In this document: positions 9,763 through 18,079 of the stretch, piece after piece
Layout of the letters: each line of letters opens with the position of its first letter
Position numbering within the stretch: position 1 is the first letter of the stretch
From: Bradyrhizobium sp. RD5-C2
GTDB lineage: Bacteria > Pseudomonadota > Alphaproteobacteria > Rhizobiales > Xanthobacteraceae
Direction of reading: 5' to 3'
DNA length: 64,000 nt
NCBI RefSeq assembly: GCF_019972155.1
Contig: NZ_BOVL01000020.1
Span: 166,003-230,002, forward strand
Notes under the pieces: model-generated
Databases searched by the model: none
Told to the model about the DNA's origin: nothing
The model's input: the letters and a program-made list of their open reading frames with translations, nothing else
Program-made: the position numbers and the translations under genes

Positions 9763-11601
9763 ATGACAAAACCCCACACCAACGGGCACAGCGCCGCAGG
9801 CGAGACCAGCAAGGGCAAGGGCCGCAGGCTCCGCTCCCAGGAATGGTTCGACAATCCGCACAATCCCGGCATGACCGCGCTCTATCTCGAGCGCTACCTC
9901 AATTACGGCCTGACCCGCGAGGAATTGCAGTCGGGCAAGCCGATCATCGGCATCGCCCAGACCGGCAACGACCTGTCGCCCTGCAACCGGCATCACCTTG
10001 AGCTCGCGCACCGCGTCCGCGAGGGTATCCGCGCCGCCGGCGGCATCGCCATGGAGTTTCCGACCCATCCGATCCAGGAGACCGGCAAGCGCCCGACCGC
10101 GGCGCTCGACCGCAACCTCGCCTATCTCGGCCTGGTCGAGATCCTGTTCGGCTATCCGCTCGACGGCGTGGTGCTGACCACCGGCTGCGACAAGACCACC
10201 CCGGCCTGCATGATGGCGGCTGCGACCGTCAACCTGCCGGCGATCGTGCTGTCGGGCGGCCCAATGCTGAACGGCTGGCACGAGGGCCAGCGCACCGGCT
10301 CCGGCACGGTGGTTTGGAAGGCGCGCGAGCGGCTCGCTGCGGGCGAGATCGACTATGAGCAGTTCATCGAGATCGTGGCCTCCTCGGCTCCGTCGGTCGG
10401 CCATTGCAACACGATGGGCACGGCCTCCACGATGAACTCGCTCGCGGAAGCGCTCGGCTTCTCGCTGCCGGGCTGCGCGGCGATCCCGGCCCCCTATCGC
10501 GAGCGCGGCCAGATCGCCTACGAGACCGGCAAGCGTATCGTCGACATGGTCTGGGACGACTTGAAGCCGTCGGACTTCCTGACCCGCGAGGCGTTCGAGA
10601 ACTGCATCGTGGTCAACTCCGCGATCGGCGGCTCGACCAATGCGCCGATCCACATCAATGCGCTGGCGCGCCATGTCGGCGTCGAGCTGTCGATCGACGA
10701 CTGGCAGAAATACGGCCATGACGTGCCGCTGCTCGTGAACATGCAACCGGCCGGCTTCTATCTCGGCGAAGAATATCACCGCGCCGGCGGCGTGCCGTCG
10801 GTGGTGCGCGAGCTGATCAAGCACAAGCGCATCCATGAAGGCGCCCTCACCGTCAACGGCCGCACCATGGGCGAGAATTGCAAGGAAGCGCCGAAGCCCG
10901 ACGGCGACGTGATCTGGGGCTACGACAAGCCGCTGGTGAAGGATGCCGGCTTCCTGGTCTTGCGCGGCAATCTCTTTGATTCCGCGATCATGAAGACCAG
11001 CGTGATCTCGAAGGAATTCCGCGACCGCTATCTGTCCAACCCGAAGGATCTGAACGCCTTCGAGGGCCGCGCCATCGTGTTCGAGGGCCCCGAGGACTAT
11101 CACGCGCGGATCGAGGATCCCGCACTCGACATCGACGAGCACTGCGTGCTGTTCGTTCGCGGCACCGGCCCGATCGGCTATCCGGGCGGCGCCGAGGTCG
11201 TGAACATGCAGCCGCCGGCGGCACTGATCAAACGCGGCATCCTGTCCCTGCCCTGCATCGGCGACGGAAGGCAGTCCGGGACCTCGGGCTCGCCCTCGAT
11301 CCTCAACGCCTCGCCCGAAGCGGCGGCCGACGGTGGGCTCGCGATCCTCAAGACCGGCGACAAGGTGCGCATCGACCTCAACAAGGGCAGCGCCAACATC
11401 ATGATCTCGGAGGATGAGTTGCGCACCCGCCGCGCCGAGCTGAAGGCCAAGGGCGGCTTCCCGCACCCGGCCAACCAGACGCCGTGGCAGGAGCTCTACC
11501 GCCAGACCGTCGGTCAGCACGCGACCGGCGCCTGCCTCGAGCTCGCGACGCGCTATCACGACATCGCCGGCAAGATCGGCGTGGCGCGGGATAATCACTA
11601 A
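9763..11601 (+). CDS. Sugar-acid dehydratase, IlvD/Edd family (L-arabinonate/D-xylonate/D-galactonate type)
   Basis: A 612-residue Fe-S dehydratase. The cluster cysteines are C74 (GNDLSPCNRHH), C142 (TTGCDKTTPA) and C215 (SVGHCNTMGT). Their 68/73-residue spacing is that remembered for rhizobial L-arabinonate dehydratase. K144, in CDK, is the usual carbamylated magnesium ligand. It turns an aldonic acid into its 2-keto-3-deoxy derivative. The ATG at 9763 is chosen because CGGGAGAAA lies just upstream; a TTG five codons earlier has no such site. It is more likely a sugar-acid enzyme than IlvD or Edd because of its neighbours: the KDG kinase and aldolase operon and two SDRs. Confidence 0.88.
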   Translation: MTKPHTNGHSAAGETSKGKGRRLRSQEWFDNPHNPGMTALYLERYLNYGLTREELQSGKPIIGIAQTGNDLSPCNRHHLELAHRVREGIRAAGGIAMEFPTHPIQETGKRPTAALDRNLAYLGLVEILFGYPLDGVVLTTGCDKTTPACMMAAATVNLPAIVLSGGPMLNGWHEGQRTGSGTVVWKARERLAAGEIDYEQFIEIVASSAPSVGHCNTMGTASTMNSLAEALGFSLPGCAAIPAPYRERGQIAYETGKRIVDMVWDDLKPSDFLTREAFENCIVVNSAIGGSTNAPIHINALARHVGVELSIDDWQKYGHDVPLLVNMQPAGFYLGEEYHRAGGVPSVVRELIKHKRIHEGALTVNGRTMGENCKEAPKPDGDVIWGYDKPLVKDAGFLVLRGNLFDSAIMKTSVISKEFRDRYLSNPKDLNAFEGRAIVFEGPEDYHARIEDPALDIDEHCVLFVRGTGPIGYPGGAEVVNMQPPAALIKRGILSLPCIGDGRQSGTSGSPSILNASPEAAADGGLAILKTGDKVRIDLNKGSANIMISEDELRTRRAELKAKGGFPHPANQTPWQELYRQTVGQHATGACLELATRYHDIAGKIGVARDNH

Positions 11602-11608
11602 ACATCAC

Positions 11609-11689
11609 CGTCATTCCGGGATGGTGCGTTAGCACCAGACCCGGAATCTCGAGATTCCGGGTTCGCGCTGCGCGCGCCCCGGAATGACG
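11609..11689. repeat. Palindromic intergenic repeat (CCCCGGAATGAC family), copy 1
   Basis: The outer arms CGTCATTCCGGG and CCCCGGAATGACG enclose a perfect 22-base palindrome at 11640-11661 centred on CTCGAG. It lies between the dehydratase and the first SDR gene. The same arms recur at 17974-18074. It could fold in RNA and modulate the downstream SDR, but its family resemblance suggests a dispersed repeat. Confidence 0.75.
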
Positions 11690-11712
11690 GTCAAGAGAGA
11701 AGGAAGAAACGC

Positions 11713-12441
11713 ATGTCCAATCGACTGAAGGGAAAGCGCGCCGTCGTCACCGCCGCGGCGGCCGGTATCGGGCGCGCATGCGCGATCGCATTCGCGCGTG
11801 AAGGCGCGACCGTAATCGCCACCGACATCAACGAGAGCGGCATCGCCACCCTGGGCAAGGACGGCATCGCCGAGACCGCACGGCTCGACGTTCGCAGCAC
11901 CGCCGAGGTCAACGCTTTCGCCAAGCGCGTCGGCAAGATCGACATCCTGCTCAATGCGGCGGGCTTCGTGCATCACGGCACCATTCTGGAGTGCTCGGAC
12001 GAGGACTTCGACTTCTCGTTCGATCTCAACGTCAAGTCCATGCACCGGACCATCAAGGCGTTTCTGCCCGCGATGCTGGCAAGCGGCGGCAGCATCGTCA
12101 ACATTTCGTCCTGCGCGGCATTGCGGCCGCCGGCCAACCGTTATGTCTACAGCGCGTCGAAGGCGGCAGTTTCGCTGCTCACGCGCGCGGTTGCGCTCGA
12201 CTTCATCACCCAGGGCATCCGCTGCAACAGCATCTGCCCGGGTACCGTGGAAACGCCCTCGATGCTTGATCGCGCCGCTGCGGCAGGCCCGGACGGACGC
12301 GAAAAGTTCGTCGCCCGCCAGAAGATGGGCCGGCTCGGCACCGCCGAGGAAATCGCCGCGATGGCGGTCTATCTTGCCAGCGACGAGGCCGCATTCACCA
12401 CCGGCGTCGACATGGTCGTCGACGGCGGCTTCATGCTCTGA
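11713..12441 (+). CDS. SDR-family dehydrogenase, BDH2 / 2-keto-3-deoxy-L-fuconate dehydrogenase type
   Basis: A 242-residue classical SDR. The cofactor motif reads TAAAAGIGRA rather than TGxxxGxG; this Thr-Ala-Ala form marks the branch that includes type 2 hydroxybutyrate dehydrogenase and 2-keto-3-deoxy-L-fuconate dehydrogenase. The active-site residues are SSCAA and YSASK. The C-terminus TTGVDMVVDGGFML is typical. AGGAAG lies before the ATG. Beside a sugar-acid dehydratase, oxidation of a 2-keto-3-deoxy sugar acid is the most economical role, giving a non-phosphorylative branch beside KdgK/Eda. This is inference. Confidence 0.82.
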   Translation: MSNRLKGKRAVVTAAAAGIGRACAIAFAREGATVIATDINESGIATLGKDGIAETARLDVRSTAEVNAFAKRVGKIDILLNAAGFVHHGTILECSDEDFDFSFDLNVKSMHRTIKAFLPAMLASGGSIVNISSCAALRPPANRYVYSASKAAVSLLTRAVALDFITQGIRCNSICPGTVETPSMLDRAAAAGPDGREKFVARQKMGRLGTAEEIAAMAVYLASDEAAFTTGVDMVVDGGFML

Positions 12442-12449
12442 CCTTCAAA

Positions 12450-12581
12450 CCTCTCCCCGCTCTTTGCGGGGAGAGGTCGGAAGCGAAGCTTCCGGGTGAG
12501 GGGCGAGGCACAATACCTCCGCACCAGTATGCGGGGACAACCCCTCACCCCAACCCTCTCCCCGCAAGTGCGGGGCGAGGG
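12450..12581. repeat. Composite palindromic repeat (CCTCTCCCCGC family)
   Basis: It holds two strong hairpins: CCTCTCCCCGC/GCGGGGAGAGG at 12450-12476 and CCCTCTCCCCGC/GCGGGGCGAGGG at 12554-12581. Between them GGGTGAGGGG (near 12496) pairs with CCCCTCACCC (12541-12550). The whole 130-base block is an inverted structure between two SDR genes. Such CTCTCCCCGC elements are common dispersed repeats in alphaproteobacteria. Confidence 0.75.
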
Positions 12582-12631
12582 AGCAGAACGTCCGCGCGGC
12601 CGCACCGAGGAAACGTCAAAGGACAACACCA

Positions 12632-13378
12632 ATGAACAAGATCGATCTCAACGACCGCTGCGCCGTCGTCACCGGCGGCGCGCAAGGCTTCGGCCGCGCC
12701 ATTACCGAACGCTTCGTCGCATCCGGCGCCAGGGTCGCGATCTGGGATTTCGACCAGCCGCTGGCAGAGAAGACCGCCAGGGCGATCGGCGAGAACGTGA
12801 TCGCAATCAAGACTGACGTCTCCGATCCCGCCGCGGTCGACGCCGCGCGCGATCAGACGCTGCGGGCGTTCGGCAAGATCGACATTCTCGTCAACAACGC
12901 CGGCATCACCGGAGCCAACAAGCCGGTATGGGAAACCGATCTCGACGATTGGCGCAGGGTGATGCGCATCAATCTCGAGGGTCCCTTCATCTGCTGCAAG
13001 GCGATCGTGCCGACCATGATCGGCCAGAAATACGGCCGCATCGTCAACATCGCCTCGGTCGCCGGCAAGGAAGGCAATCCGAACGCCGCGCATTATTCGT
13101 CGTCGAAAGCCGGCCTGATCGCGCTCACCAAATCGCTCGGCAAGGAGCTCGCGCAGCACGACATCCTGGTCAACGCGGTGACGCCGGCCGCGGCAAAGAC
13201 CGCGATCTTCGACCAGATGACGCAAGCGCACATCGACTTCATGCTGTCGAAGATTCCGAAAGCGCGCTTCGTGCAGGTCGAGGAGCTCGCCGCGATGGTG
13301 GCGTGGCTGGCGTCGGAAGATTGCGCGTTCTCGACCGGCGCGGTGTTCGACATCTCCGGCGGCCGGGCGACGTACTAA
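12632..13378 (+). CDS. SDR-family NAD(P)-dependent dehydrogenase (FabG/sugar dehydrogenase type)
   Basis: A 248-residue classical SDR. The cofactor motif is TGGAQGFGRA, the structural motif is NNAGITG, the catalytic Ser is in NIASVAGKEG and YSSSK gives Tyr/Lys. The end is VFDISGGRATY. D38 (IWDFD) at the end of beta2 suggests NAD preference. Paralogous position beside the sugar-acid dehydratase suggests an aldose 1-dehydrogenase or a second keto-acid dehydrogenase. A general FabG-like reductase cannot be excluded. The gene ends by overlapping the stop of the convergent LysR gene by four bases. Confidence 0.82.
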   Translation: MNKIDLNDRCAVVTGGAQGFGRAITERFVASGARVAIWDFDQPLAEKTARAIGENVIAIKTDVSDPAAVDAARDQTLRAFGKIDILVNNAGITGANKPVWETDLDDWRRVMRINLEGPFICCKAIVPTMIGQKYGRIVNIASVAGKEGNPNAAHYSSSKAGLIALTKSLGKELAQHDILVNAVTPAAAKTAIFDQMTQAHIDFMLSKIPKARFVQVEELAAMVAWLASEDCAFSTGAVFDISGGRATY

Positions 13379-14244
13379 CTCCCGCGCCTCGCTGGCTGCC
13401 GAAGCGCCGTGACAAGATGATCAGCGAGCAATGACGCCGCGCGCGTGAGGTTGGGCGCGCGATGCAGACGGATCTCTGCGCGCGGCAGTCGCGGCATGCC
13501 GTCGCGCACGGTCAGGCGCCGCAACGTCGGCGGAAAGGTCCCCGACTTCACAACCGTCACGGCAAGACCCTGCGCCGCGATCGCCTCGACCGCGGACAGG
13601 CTGTGGCTGACGAAGGCGAGCCGCCACGGTCGGCTCGCTTCGTCCAGCGCCTGCATCGCCCAGCTCCGAAACAGACAGCCCTGCGGATAGAGCGCGACCG
13701 GCAGCGGGTCGAGCTCCTCGACACGATGCGTGGCGCTGGCGGCCCACACCGCCTGCTCGGTACGCAGCAACTCGCCCTCGCCGCGCCCTTCGGGGTGCAT
13801 CGCGATCACGAGGTCAAAGGCTTCGCCGAGCCGATCCGTCATCGACGATGTCAGCCCGGTCTCCATCTCGACATGGATCAGCGGATAGTTGGCGATGAAC
13901 TCCTTGAGCAGCGGTGGGACGATCAGCGTCCCGTAATCGTCCATCACGCCAAGGCGCACCCGCCCGCCGATGCCGTGCTCGCGCACCCGGCCGACCGCTT
14001 CTGCGTTGAGGCTCAGAATGCGGCGCGCGTAACCCAGCAGCCCCTCGCCGGCCGCGCTCAGATCGACACTGGATGTGCTGCGGTGAAACAGCTCGGCCTG
14101 CAGCCGCTCTTCCAGTCGCTTCACCTGCATGCTGACGGCGGATTGGGTCCGGTTCAGCGCCGCGGCGGCGCGAGTGAAGGAGCGATGGTCCGCCACCGCG
14201 ACAAAGGCTTGCAGAAGGTCCGGGTCCAGGACGGGCGCACTCAT
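13375..14244 (-). CDS. LysR-family transcriptional regulator
   Basis: A 289-residue LysR protein. The winged helix covers about residues 8-65 (FVAVADHRSFTRAAAALNRTQSAVSMQVKRLEERL is the HTH region), followed by a LysR substrate-binding domain (GRVRLGVMDDYGTLIVPPLL). The ATG at 14244 is taken as start; a GTG one codon earlier is equally possible. It is divergent from the EamA exporter gene, with a palindrome between them, so it probably controls that exporter. Its inducer is unknown. Confidence 0.9.
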   Translation of the reverse strand: MSAPVLDPDLLQAFVAVADHRSFTRAAAALNRTQSAVSMQVKRLEERLQAELFHRSTSSVDLSAAGEGLLGYARRILSLNAEAVGRVREHGIGGRVRLGVMDDYGTLIVPPLLKEFIANYPLIHVEMETGLTSSMTDRLGEAFDLVIAMHPEGRGEGELLRTEQAVWAASATHRVEELDPLPVALYPQGCLFRSWAMQALDEASRPWRLAFVSHSLSAVEAIAAQGLAVTVVKSGTFPPTLRRLTVRDGMPRLPRAEIRLHRAPNLTRAASLLADHLVTALRQPARRGS

Positions 14245-14255
14245 CACGATCCGTG

Positions 14256-14271
14256 ATTTGATTGATCAAAT
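14256..14271. promoter_or_regulatory. Palindrome between LysR and EamA genes, candidate LysR site
   Basis: ATTTGAT and ATCAAAT form a perfect 7-bp inverted repeat with a 2-base spacer in the 94-base divergent gap. It contains a T-N11-A arrangement, the LysR recognition form. It is 12 bases from the LysR start and 68 from the exporter start, so autorepression is plausible. Confidence 0.5.
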
Positions 14272-14338
14272 CTATTCCATTCCATGATTATCCCCCCTTC
14301 CCTAGATTACGCAAGCAAAACAGGGAGATCGAAGCGGG

Positions 14339-15241
14339 ATGGGTGAGATCTGGGGGGTGTTGGCCGCGGTTGTGTCGAGTGCGCTCGGCGGAACCTCGAT
14401 CGGGGCGACGCGGTTTCTGGTCGGCGCGATCGATCCGCTGGCGATCGGCGCGTTCCGCTTCGGCATCGGCGTGCTGCTGCTGCTGCCGCTGGCGTTGCTG
14501 CAGCGTGGAAGCTGGCCGCCGCGACGCGACTGGCCAGGTGTCACCGGCCTCGGCGTGCTGTTCTTTGCGGCGTTTCCAATCCTGTTCAATGCATCGCTCA
14601 TCTTCACGACGGCCGCCCGCGGTGCGCTCGCGCTCTCGACGCTGCCGCTGCTGACGATGCTGGTCGGTGCCGCGCTCGGCGCCGAGCCGCTCACCGCGCG
14701 AAAGACCATAGGCGTGCTGGTCACCATCCTGGGTGTCTCGATGGCGCTGCTCTCCGGCCTTGCCACGGCCCCGCCGGGCGCCTGGCGCGGCGATCTGTTG
14801 ATGGTCGCGGCCGCGCTGTGCATGGCGCTCTACAGCATCTGGTCGAAGCCCTATATCCGCCGCTCCGGCCCGATCCCCTTCACCACGCTCGCCATGTCGG
14901 CCGGTGCTGCGGTCCTGATAACAGGCTCTCTGCTACGCGGCAGTTTCGCGCCGGTCGCCGATTTCGGTGCACCGCAATGGTTCGGCGCGACCTATCTCGG
15001 CGCGTTCGGCGCAGCACTCACCTTCTATCTCTGGGCCTTCGCGCTGGAGCGGACGACGCCAACTCGGGTGGCCATATCAGTCACCGTCAATCCGATCGCC
15101 GCCTCGCTGGTCGGCGCGGCCCTGCTCGGCGAGCCGCTGAGCTGGAATCTGATGGCCGGCATCGTCACCGTGTTTGCCGGCATCTGGATCGCGACGACCC
15201 AGGCGCAACAGGCACGCGCGGTCGCGCCGGACACACCCTGA
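14339..15241 (+). CDS. EamA/DMT-family transporter
   Basis: A 300-residue protein with about ten hydrophobic segments arranged as two EamA repeats (residues 5-130 and 150-285), for example GVLAAVVSSALGGTSIGATRFL and LMVAAALCMALYSIWSKPYI. Members export amino acids or other metabolites across the inner membrane by a drug/metabolite transporter mechanism. The substrate cannot be deduced. The divergent LysR gene is the likely regulator. Confidence 0.88.
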   Translation: MGEIWGVLAAVVSSALGGTSIGATRFLVGAIDPLAIGAFRFGIGVLLLLPLALLQRGSWPPRRDWPGVTGLGVLFFAAFPILFNASLIFTTAARGALALSTLPLLTMLVGAALGAEPLTARKTIGVLVTILGVSMALLSGLATAPPGAWRGDLLMVAAALCMALYSIWSKPYIRRSGPIPFTTLAMSAGAAVLITGSLLRGSFAPVADFGAPQWFGATYLGAFGAALTFYLWAFALERTTPTRVAISVTVNPIAASLVGAALLGEPLSWNLMAGIVTVFAGIWIATTQAQQARAVAPDTP

Positions 15242-15326
15242 CCCGCGGCCACGTCCCCCGCAAGGCCGTCCGCGAATCCGTGCTAGCCTGAGGCTCCGGT
15301 CCAAGCCAACCCGAGGCGGCACGCCA

Positions 15327-16007
15327 TTGAACATTTCCCTCTACGACGTCTCCGTCTGGGTGCTGCCGCTGGTGATCGCCATCACCTTCCACGAAGCGGC
15401 GCACGGCTTCGTCGCGCACCGGCTCGGCGACGACACCGCCTGGAAGCTCGGCCGCGTCAGCTTCAATCCGCTGAAGCATATCGATCCGTTCGGCACGCTC
15501 ATCCTGCCCGCGATGCTGCTGTTCGCACATTCGCCCTTCCTGTTCGGCTACGCCAAGCCGGTGCCGGTGAACTTCCGCAACCTCAACCATCCCAAGCTCG
15601 ACATGGTGTGGGTGGCGCTCGCCGGCCCGGTCACCAACATCATCCTGGCAACCGCGGCGGCGCTGGCATTCCACGCGCTGCCCTTGGTTCCCGCAGATGC
15701 GGCAAAATGGACCGCGGACAATCTGAAAAACGCCTTCCTGATCAACATCGTGCTTGCGATCTTCAACATGATGCCGATCCCGCCGCTGGATGGCGGCCGG
15801 GTCGCCGTCGGGCTGCTGCCGCGGCCGTTGGCGGTTCCGCTCGCCCGGCTGGAGCCCTACGGCATGCTGATCCTGATCGGCCTGTTGATCCTGCTGCCCG
15901 TGATCGGCAGGCAGATCGGCCTAAATCTTGATGTTATTTCAACGATACTGCGAACTCTGACCGGCTATGTAATCAACGCCCTTCTCCTCATTACCGGAAA
16001 CACATAG
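15327..16007 (+). CDS. Site-2 protease family membrane metalloprotease (M50)
   Basis: A 226-residue membrane protein. The zinc motif is HEAAH near residue 22, inside the first membrane segment. A second motif, NMMPIPPLDGGR, supplies the distal Asp ligand of the S2P family. NPLKHIDPFGTLILPAML is also typical. The start is TTG at 15327 with GAGGCGG upstream; the frame is open much further, into the EamA gene, but the family N-terminus matches this start. No PDZ domain is present, so it belongs to the short form whose substrates are mostly unknown. Confidence 0.88.
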   Translation: MNISLYDVSVWVLPLVIAITFHEAAHGFVAHRLGDDTAWKLGRVSFNPLKHIDPFGTLILPAMLLFAHSPFLFGYAKPVPVNFRNLNHPKLDMVWVALAGPVTNIILATAAALAFHALPLVPADAAKWTADNLKNAFLINIVLAIFNMMPIPPLDGGRVAVGLLPRPLAVPLARLEPYGMLILIGLLILLPVIGRQIGLNLDVISTILRTLTGYVINALLLITGNT

Positions 16008-16088
16008 CCTTGATTTGCGGATGACCCGATCGGAAAGTCGGAACCCAATCTTCCTACTCATGCGCAGGGACGGGAACGCTTCGAGGCC

Positions 16089-16517
16089 ATGGTGATCAAA
16101 GCTGCCGATATGCTGATTGCACGACGCGCCGACACCCGCGCGCGGGCGGACTTTGCAACCTGGAAGATGATGGCAAAACTGAACGGCGCCTCGGCGCTGC
16201 CGCCGGAGGCGCAGAATTTCCTGGCCATCTACAAGAGGCTGCTGGACCAGATGAGCGACGCCGACGCCGGCGAGGCGACAATCCAGGAGATGTATCGCAC
16301 CTACTACGCGGAGATGGGCGGCGCCGGCAAAGCACCCGAGGTTCCGGCGCGCTCGCGCGAACCGGCCGCCGACACCGGCAACGTCACCGCGTTCCGCCGC
16401 CTGCCCGCCAAAAAGGCGACCGCCTCTGCCCCGAACGCCAAGCGTCCGATGCCGGTGGCGCTGATCTTTGCCTGCCTCGTCGTGGTCTACGTCGCGATCC
16501 GCTACTACTGGAAATAG
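16089..16517 (+). CDS. Hypothetical protein with C-terminal membrane anchor
   Basis: A 142-residue protein not recognised by name. Residues 1-75 are charged and probably helical. A Pro/Ala/Lys-rich linker follows, and residues 121-138 (VALIFACLVVVYVAIRYY) form one membrane segment close to the C-terminus, so the bulk should face the cytoplasm as a tail-anchored protein. It lies 81 bases after the site-2 protease gene on the same strand, which makes it a conceivable partner or substrate. That is a guess from position only. Confidence 0.6.
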   Translation: MVIKAADMLIARRADTRARADFATWKMMAKLNGASALPPEAQNFLAIYKRLLDQMSDADAGEATIQEMYRTYYAEMGGAGKAPEVPARSREPAADTGNVTAFRRLPAKKATASAPNAKRPMPVALIFACLVVVYVAIRYYWK

Positions 16518-16714
16518 CGCGGTCCGCGCTTCAGCCCAATTCCGCTTTCATCGTCGACGCACGCAGCGCTGCAGCGTCGCGTCGCGCGTCACTGGCCGCT
16601 TAATCGCCGCAGCGTGGAATATCGCGCGCGATCGATCGCGCCTGTGCCCTAGGCGATGCGACCGATGCCGGGCATAATGAGGAACTCAAAAACAAAAATC
16701 ATACTGGAGGGAAG

Positions 16715-17965
16715 ATGAAGCGTTCCATTGCAGCCTCGATCAAGACGGCCCAAGTCATGACAGCGTTGGTCATGACGACGAGCCTCGTGCTCGCCGGCAG
16801 CGCGTCGGCGCAGACCATGGACAAGGTCGCCAAGGTCGGCGCGCTCGGCGATCAGTCCGGTCTCTATCAGGATATCGGCGGTCCCGGCTCGACGGTGGCG
16901 GCGCAGATGGCGATCGAGGATTCCGGGCTGCTGGCCAAGGGCTGGAAGATCGACCTGATCTCGGCCGATCACCAGAACAAGCCCGACGTCGCGGTCAACA
17001 TCGGCAAGCAGTGGATCGATGTCGAGAAGGTCGACGTGTTCGTCGATCTCGCGGCCTCCAATGTCGGGCTCGCGATCGCCAACCTCGCCAAGGACAAGAA
17101 TGTCGTCAACCTGAACTCCGGCTCGGGCTCGTCCGACCTCACGGGATCGCAGTGCACGCCCAATACGGTGCACTGGTCGTACGACACCTACATGCTCGCC
17201 AACGGCACCGGCCGGGCGCTGGTCAAATCCGGCGGCGATACCTGGTTCTTCATCTCGGCGGACTATGCGTTCGGCCAGGCGCTCGAGCGCGACACCACCG
17301 CGGCCGTCACCGCAGGCGGCGGCAAGGTGCTCGGCAGCGTCAAGCATCCGCTCAATACGGCCGACTTCTCATCCTTCCTGCTGCAGGCGCAGAGCTCGAA
17401 GGCCAAGGTGATCGGCCTTGCCAATGCCGGTGGCGACACCACCAACGCGATCAAGCAGGCGGCCGAGTTCGGCATCGTCTCGGGCGGCCAGAAGCTCGCC
17501 GGCATGCTGATGTTCCTGACCGACGTGCACTCGCTCGGCCTCAACGTCGCGCAGGGCCTGAATTTCACCGAGAGCTTCTACTGGGACATGAACGATCAGA
17601 CCCGCGCCTTCACCAAGCGCTTCATGGAGCGGTTCAAGAAGAACCCGCCAACCATGGTGCAGGCCGGCGTCTACGCCTCGCTGATCCATTACTTCAAGGC
17701 ACTGGAAGCGCTCGGCGGCAATCCGCATGACGGCCGCGCCGTCGTCGCCAAGATGAAGGAGCTGCCGACCGACGATCCGCTGTTCGGCAAGGGGTCGATC
17801 CGGATCGACGGCCGCAAGATCCACCCCGCCTATCTGTTCGAGGTGAAAAAGCCGTCGGAGTCGAAGTATCCGTGGGACTATTACAAGCTGGTGGCGACCA
17901 TCCCCGCGGATGAAGCCTTCCTGCCGCTCGAGAAGAGCGCCTGCCCGCTGGTGAAGAAGAGCTGA
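16715..17965 (+). CDS. Branched-chain amino acid-type ABC substrate-binding protein (orphan)
   Basis: A 416-residue periplasmic-binding protein of the LivK/type 1 family. The signal peptide is residues 1-32 (ending ASAQT), preceded by CTGGAGGG as ribosome site. The body shows GALGDQSGLYQDIGGPG and NLNSGSGSSDLTG. No permease or ATPase of the Liv type occurs in the window, so it must work with a transporter encoded elsewhere or act as a sensor. In this branch ligands include short carboxylates and aromatic acids as well as amino acids. Confidence 0.88.
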   Translation: MKRSIAASIKTAQVMTALVMTTSLVLAGSASAQTMDKVAKVGALGDQSGLYQDIGGPGSTVAAQMAIEDSGLLAKGWKIDLISADHQNKPDVAVNIGKQWIDVEKVDVFVDLAASNVGLAIANLAKDKNVVNLNSGSGSSDLTGSQCTPNTVHWSYDTYMLANGTGRALVKSGGDTWFFISADYAFGQALERDTTAAVTAGGGKVLGSVKHPLNTADFSSFLLQAQSSKAKVIGLANAGGDTTNAIKQAAEFGIVSGGQKLAGMLMFLTDVHSLGLNVAQGLNFTESFYWDMNDQTRAFTKRFMERFKKNPPTMVQAGVYASLIHYFKALEALGGNPHDGRAVVAKMKELPTDDPLFGKGSIRIDGRKIHPAYLFEVKKPSESKYPWDYYKLVATIPADEAFLPLEKSACPLVKKS

Positions 17966-17973
17966 GCCGCCGC

Positions 17974-18074
17974 TATTCCGGGTCTCGCGACACGAGTGCC
18001 CGGAGTTCATCGATCCGCCGAGCATGCGGCACAATGGATTCCGGGTTCGCGACTTCGTCGCGCCCCGGAATGAC
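17974..18074. repeat. Palindromic intergenic repeat (CCCCGGAATGAC family), copy 2
   Basis: The arms ATTCCGGG (17975-17982) and CCCCGGAATGAC (18063-18074) match those at 11609-11689, and an internal ATTCCGGG occurs at 18038. It fills the gap between the convergent binding-protein and tonB genes. It may serve as a transcription end for both strands. Confidence 0.7.
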
Positions 18075-18079
18075 AGCGG

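Noticed and set aside
11609..12581. CRISPR-like repeats
   Set aside because: The repeats are palindromic single units of different families, without regular spacers or cas genes.
13375..13378. Stop-to-stop overlap of SDR and LysR genes as a sign of truncation
   Set aside because: Both proteins have normal family lengths and C-termini, so the four-base convergent overlap is ordinary packing.
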